Below are positions 61,820 to 64,000 of a DNA stretch of 64,000 bases, one piece after another. Position 1 is the stretch's first letter, and each line of letters opens with the position of its first letter. The DNA lies in contig CBDCRK010000035.1 in assembly GCA_965220955.1 (NCBI GenBank), positions 1-64,000 of the forward strand, in the 5' to 3' direction. Source of the stretch: CBDCRK01 sp965220955. GTDB taxonomy: Bacteria > Desulfobacterota > Binatia > Bin18 > CBDCRK01. The notes below the pieces were generated by a model. It was not told the DNA's origin, did not search any database, and was given only the letters and a program-made list of their open reading frames with translations. A program made the translations under genes and the position numbers.

Positions 61820-62242
61820 TATTAGGTCTTTAGGGGAGTGTGGAAATCCATGCTAGTGGCTTTTCCAAAAAGTTTTGATCAATAGACATTTTCTGGTGTA
61901 GTAGCTCTCCCAAAGGGATACCTATGCTAAAGAAGCACTGGCTCGGAGAAGAAGTATCTTCTTATTCATCATTCCTAGGACTTACGCAAAAGTGAGCACG
62001 AGAGTGCTTGGTCGCTGAAAAAGCGCTAGAGTGAGTTCTATGAAAGAAAAAGTGAGTCGTCTCGATTAGTGTCAATATTTGTTGGTCAGCCAGATCAACT
62101 ATACTTTGACAAACTTCGCTGAGCATTGTGAGAAGTTCAGCCATGAGGCCATAAAAAAAAGTGTAAAAGCTACGATATAACCTGACACTGTGATACAGAC
62201 CTCGTTGTCCAAGCGCCCGTGAGGGCAGAGAGGAGCGAGGGA

Positions 62243-63149
62243 ATGAGGACTGAGAAGAAGATCATCAAGACGAGAGTGGGCTTACTGGAGTTGGCAAGCA
62301 ACTAGGCAATGTGTCGCGAGCGTGTAAGGTGAGGGGGTATAGTCGCGATAGCTTCTAGCGGTTCAAAGAGTTGTATGAAACTGGAGGGGAAGCCGCCCTG
62401 CAGGAGATAAGCTGGCGTAAGCCGATTGTGAAGAATCGGGTAGCACCCGAGACTGAGGCCGCGGTGGTGGAGCTAGCGCAGGAGCAAGCAGCCTGGGGAC
62501 AAGCCCGATATTCTGCGTAGCCAACGAGATAGCCAAGCAGGGGCTGGGGATCTCACCAGGGGGGTAGGTTGTGTGTGACAGAGGCACGATCTGGAGAATC
62601 TCAACAAGCGGTTGCGGGCTACTTTCTATGTGGGCACCCTAAAAGGCGTGGGGAGCATCTAGCAGCAGACCTTCATTGATACTTACACCAAGGTGGGCTT
62701 TGCCAAGCTCTACGACCAAAAGAGTGCGCTTAGGGCTGCAGACTTACTCAATGATCGGGTGTTAGCCTTCTTTGAAGCCCACCTTGGTGGCACTGGGTCG
62801 GGTATTGACGGATCGGGGCACGCAGTATTGTGGGGCTCCAGAGCGGCATGAATACGAGTTATACCTGGCAGTGGAGAACATCGACCATACCCGTACTAAA
62901 ACCAAGCGTCCCCAGACCAAGGGCATTGTTGAACGTTTTCACAAAACGGTGCTCAACGAGTTCTACCGCATTACCTTTCGCAAGAAGATTTACTATACTT
63001 TGGAGGAGCTACAGGTCGATCTGGACTCATGGATGAGGGAGTACAACGAGGTAGGGCCCCATCAGGGAGGGTGGTGTTATGGCAAGACACCGATACAGAC
63101 CTTCTTGGACAGAGTGCTTTTGGCCAAGGAGAAACAGTTGGCAGCGTAG
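62243..63149 (+). pseudogene. IS481-family transposase, multiply broken
   Basis: The pieces are IIKTRVGLLELASN then TAG, a broken helix-turn-helix, FIDTYTKVGFAKLYDQKSAL, LTDRGTQYCGAPERHEYELY (rve core), and HTRTKTKRPQTKGIVERFHK with WMREYNEVGPHQGGWCYGKTP. Several TAG codons and frame changes separate them. Only the last 125 residues are one open frame. Confidence 0.75.
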
Positions 63150-63228
63150 CAAGGATCGGACACTCAGGACCAACCTGACAACGAGGAATGGATTCACTGA
63201 CTGTCAGAGCAAGTCTTGAGTTTTACAT

Positions 63229-63402
63229 ATGAAGCGCTATCTGCGCAGTGAAAAACTCCCTCCCCGCTTGCTCTGGGATAACATGTGCGAGCAGCTTGTG
63301 CTACTGTGGTGGGCGCACGCTCTATCAACTCAAACTGGCTTACTCGATGACTACCTCATTGAGCAGCTTAAGAACCCTACTCTCAAGATGCTTCTTACGT
63401 AA
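63229..63402 (+). CDS. 57-residue open reading frame at the IS right end
   Basis: ATG 63229 to TAA 63400-63402 reads MKRYLRSEKLPPRLLWDNMC through QLKNPTLKMLLT. It stops within the terminal repeat. It may be part of the element or the start of a gene cut by it. I do not recognise it. Confidence 0.3.
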   Translation: MKRYLRSEKLPPRLLWDNMCEQLVLLWWAHALSTQTGLLDDYLIEQLKNPTLKMLLT

Positions 63403-63552
63403 GTCCTAATTAATTTGAAAGGCGACTAGGCCATTGTTGTCAGGAGACAGTTGATCTTCATGGAAACTCATGGTAGTCAGAAGGAAACTAGTCCTAAGCG
63501 AAGAAGCTTTTCAGGCTGATATCTTTCTACGAAGGGAGAAGGGATGCTCCTC

Positions 63553-63581
63553 TTGACAAGCCCAAAGAGTTTCCCTATTAT
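63553..63581 (+). promoter_or_regulatory. rRNA operon promoter
   Basis: TTGACA at 63553-63558, a 17-base spacer and TATTAT at 63576-63581. It lies about 155 bases upstream of the mature 16S start. A TCTTTGAAA boxA-like sequence follows near 63601, and the stem GGAGATAA/TTATCTCC at 63701-63729 may be a processing or leader structure. Confidence 0.65.
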
Positions 63582-63734
63582 CCTGATTACTATGTTTAGG
63601 GTCTTTGAAAGCTAAATAGTGATTTTTCCTTCATGGTTCTACCATGGAGGAAAATAGCAGCGATATAGAAAGACGAACGCGGATCCTCGCAAGAAAGATA
63701 GGAGATAACTTCCCTCAGAAATTATCTCCATTTT

Positions 63735-64000
63735 TAAGCGGAGAGTTTGATCCTGGCTCAGAACGAACGCTGGCGGCGTGCTTCACACATGCAAGTCGCG
63801 CGAGAAAGGGAGCTTCGGTTCCTTAGTAAAGCGGCGAATGGGTGCGTAACACGTGGGTGACCTGTCCCTAAGACTGGGGCAACCCGCCGAAAGGCGGACT
63901 AATACCGGATAAGACCACGGAAGGTAACTTCTGAGGTCAAAGGTGGCCTTCTTAAAGGAGGCTATCACTTAGGGAGGGGCCCGCGGCCTATCAGCTTGTT
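63735..64000 (+). rRNA. rrs: 16S ribosomal RNA, 5' part
   Basis: The universal AGAGTTTGATCCTGGCTCAG box begins at 63742. GAACGAACGCTGGCGGCGTG, ACACATGCAAGTCG and GGCGAATGGGTGCGTAACAC follow. The gene runs off the right edge. The exact 5' end is estimated. Confidence 0.97.

Larger units (their letters stand above)
61976..63408 (+). mobile_element. IS481-like element, degenerate
   Basis: The left end TAGGACTTACGCAAAA (61976-61991) and the right end CGTAAGTCCTA (63398-63408) are inverted over 11 bases. It holds a broken IS481-type transposase, and the same left end occurs alone at 16793. It is somewhat longer than a simple IS481 element, so it may be a composite. Confidence 0.6.

Overview
The window is bacterial chromosome at moderate GC. 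The rRNA start, the ribosomal and tRNA-synthetase gene order, an outer-membrane lipid-transport (Mla-type) operon, lipoproteins and a selenoprotein point to a Gram-negative, diderm, deep-branching lineage of the NC10/Tectomicrobia/Desulfobacterota kind. That placement is inference from gene order and from 265 bases of 16S rRNA. Many genes are broken by insertion sequences (ISs), nonsense codons or frameshifts, so either the genome is decaying or part of the sequence carries indel errors.

Layout. 1-3.2 kb: the end of a SpoVR gene, then a decayed arginine N-succinyltransferase joined to an amidinotransferase that an IS630-type element interrupts. 3.3-7.3 kb: an F420-type oxidoreductase, a beta-carbonic anhydrase, IS remnants, tRNA-Leu. 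7.4-16.5 kb: an ankyrin lipoprotein, an HtrA protease, a broken gamma-glutamylcyclotransferase and a tightly packed operon mlaE-mlaF-mlaD-lipoprotein-DUF1232-gamma-glutamyltransferase. 16.6-22.2 kb: a truncated gene at an IS end, an SH3 envelope protein, a single-chain CoA-transferase, and two zinc alcohol dehydrogenases with a cupin. 22.2-26.8 kb: a repeat lipoprotein, solitary groEL, a D,D-carboxypeptidase and a sugar epimerase. 27-38 kb, all on the minus strand: the translation block thrS-infC-rpmI-rplT-[pheST remnant]-ihfA-merR, tRNA-Val, rpsF-rpsR-rplI, pyrophosphatase hppA, and prs-rplY-pth with tRNA-Gln. 38.4-47 kb: ispE, an inositol-phosphatase-like gene, a beta-lactamase-fold enzyme, a dihydroorotate-dehydrogenase-like enzyme, a DsbA-type selenoprotein, miaB and a molybdopterin cluster with a hydroxyacyl-CoA dehydrogenase. 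47-53 kb: an IS fragment, a 2-hydroxyacid dehydrogenase, a cation efflux protein and a decayed anion transporter. 53-58.6 kb: DHH phosphoesterase, acoX, two E1 dehydrogenase subunits and glutamate-cysteine ligase, co-directional. 58.6-63.4 kb: nested IS elements, ending just before a 16S rRNA gene that runs off the window.

The strongest unusual observation is the lipoprotein gene at 42076-43125. An in-frame TGA replaces the first cysteine of a DsbA CxxC motif and is followed at the correct distance by a bacterial SECIS-like hairpin, so it probably encodes selenocysteine. Others are the decayed pheS/pheT remnant at its canonical locus, the ATA start codon of infC overlapping the thrS stop, and an IS630-type insertion whose exact removal restores the host reading frame.
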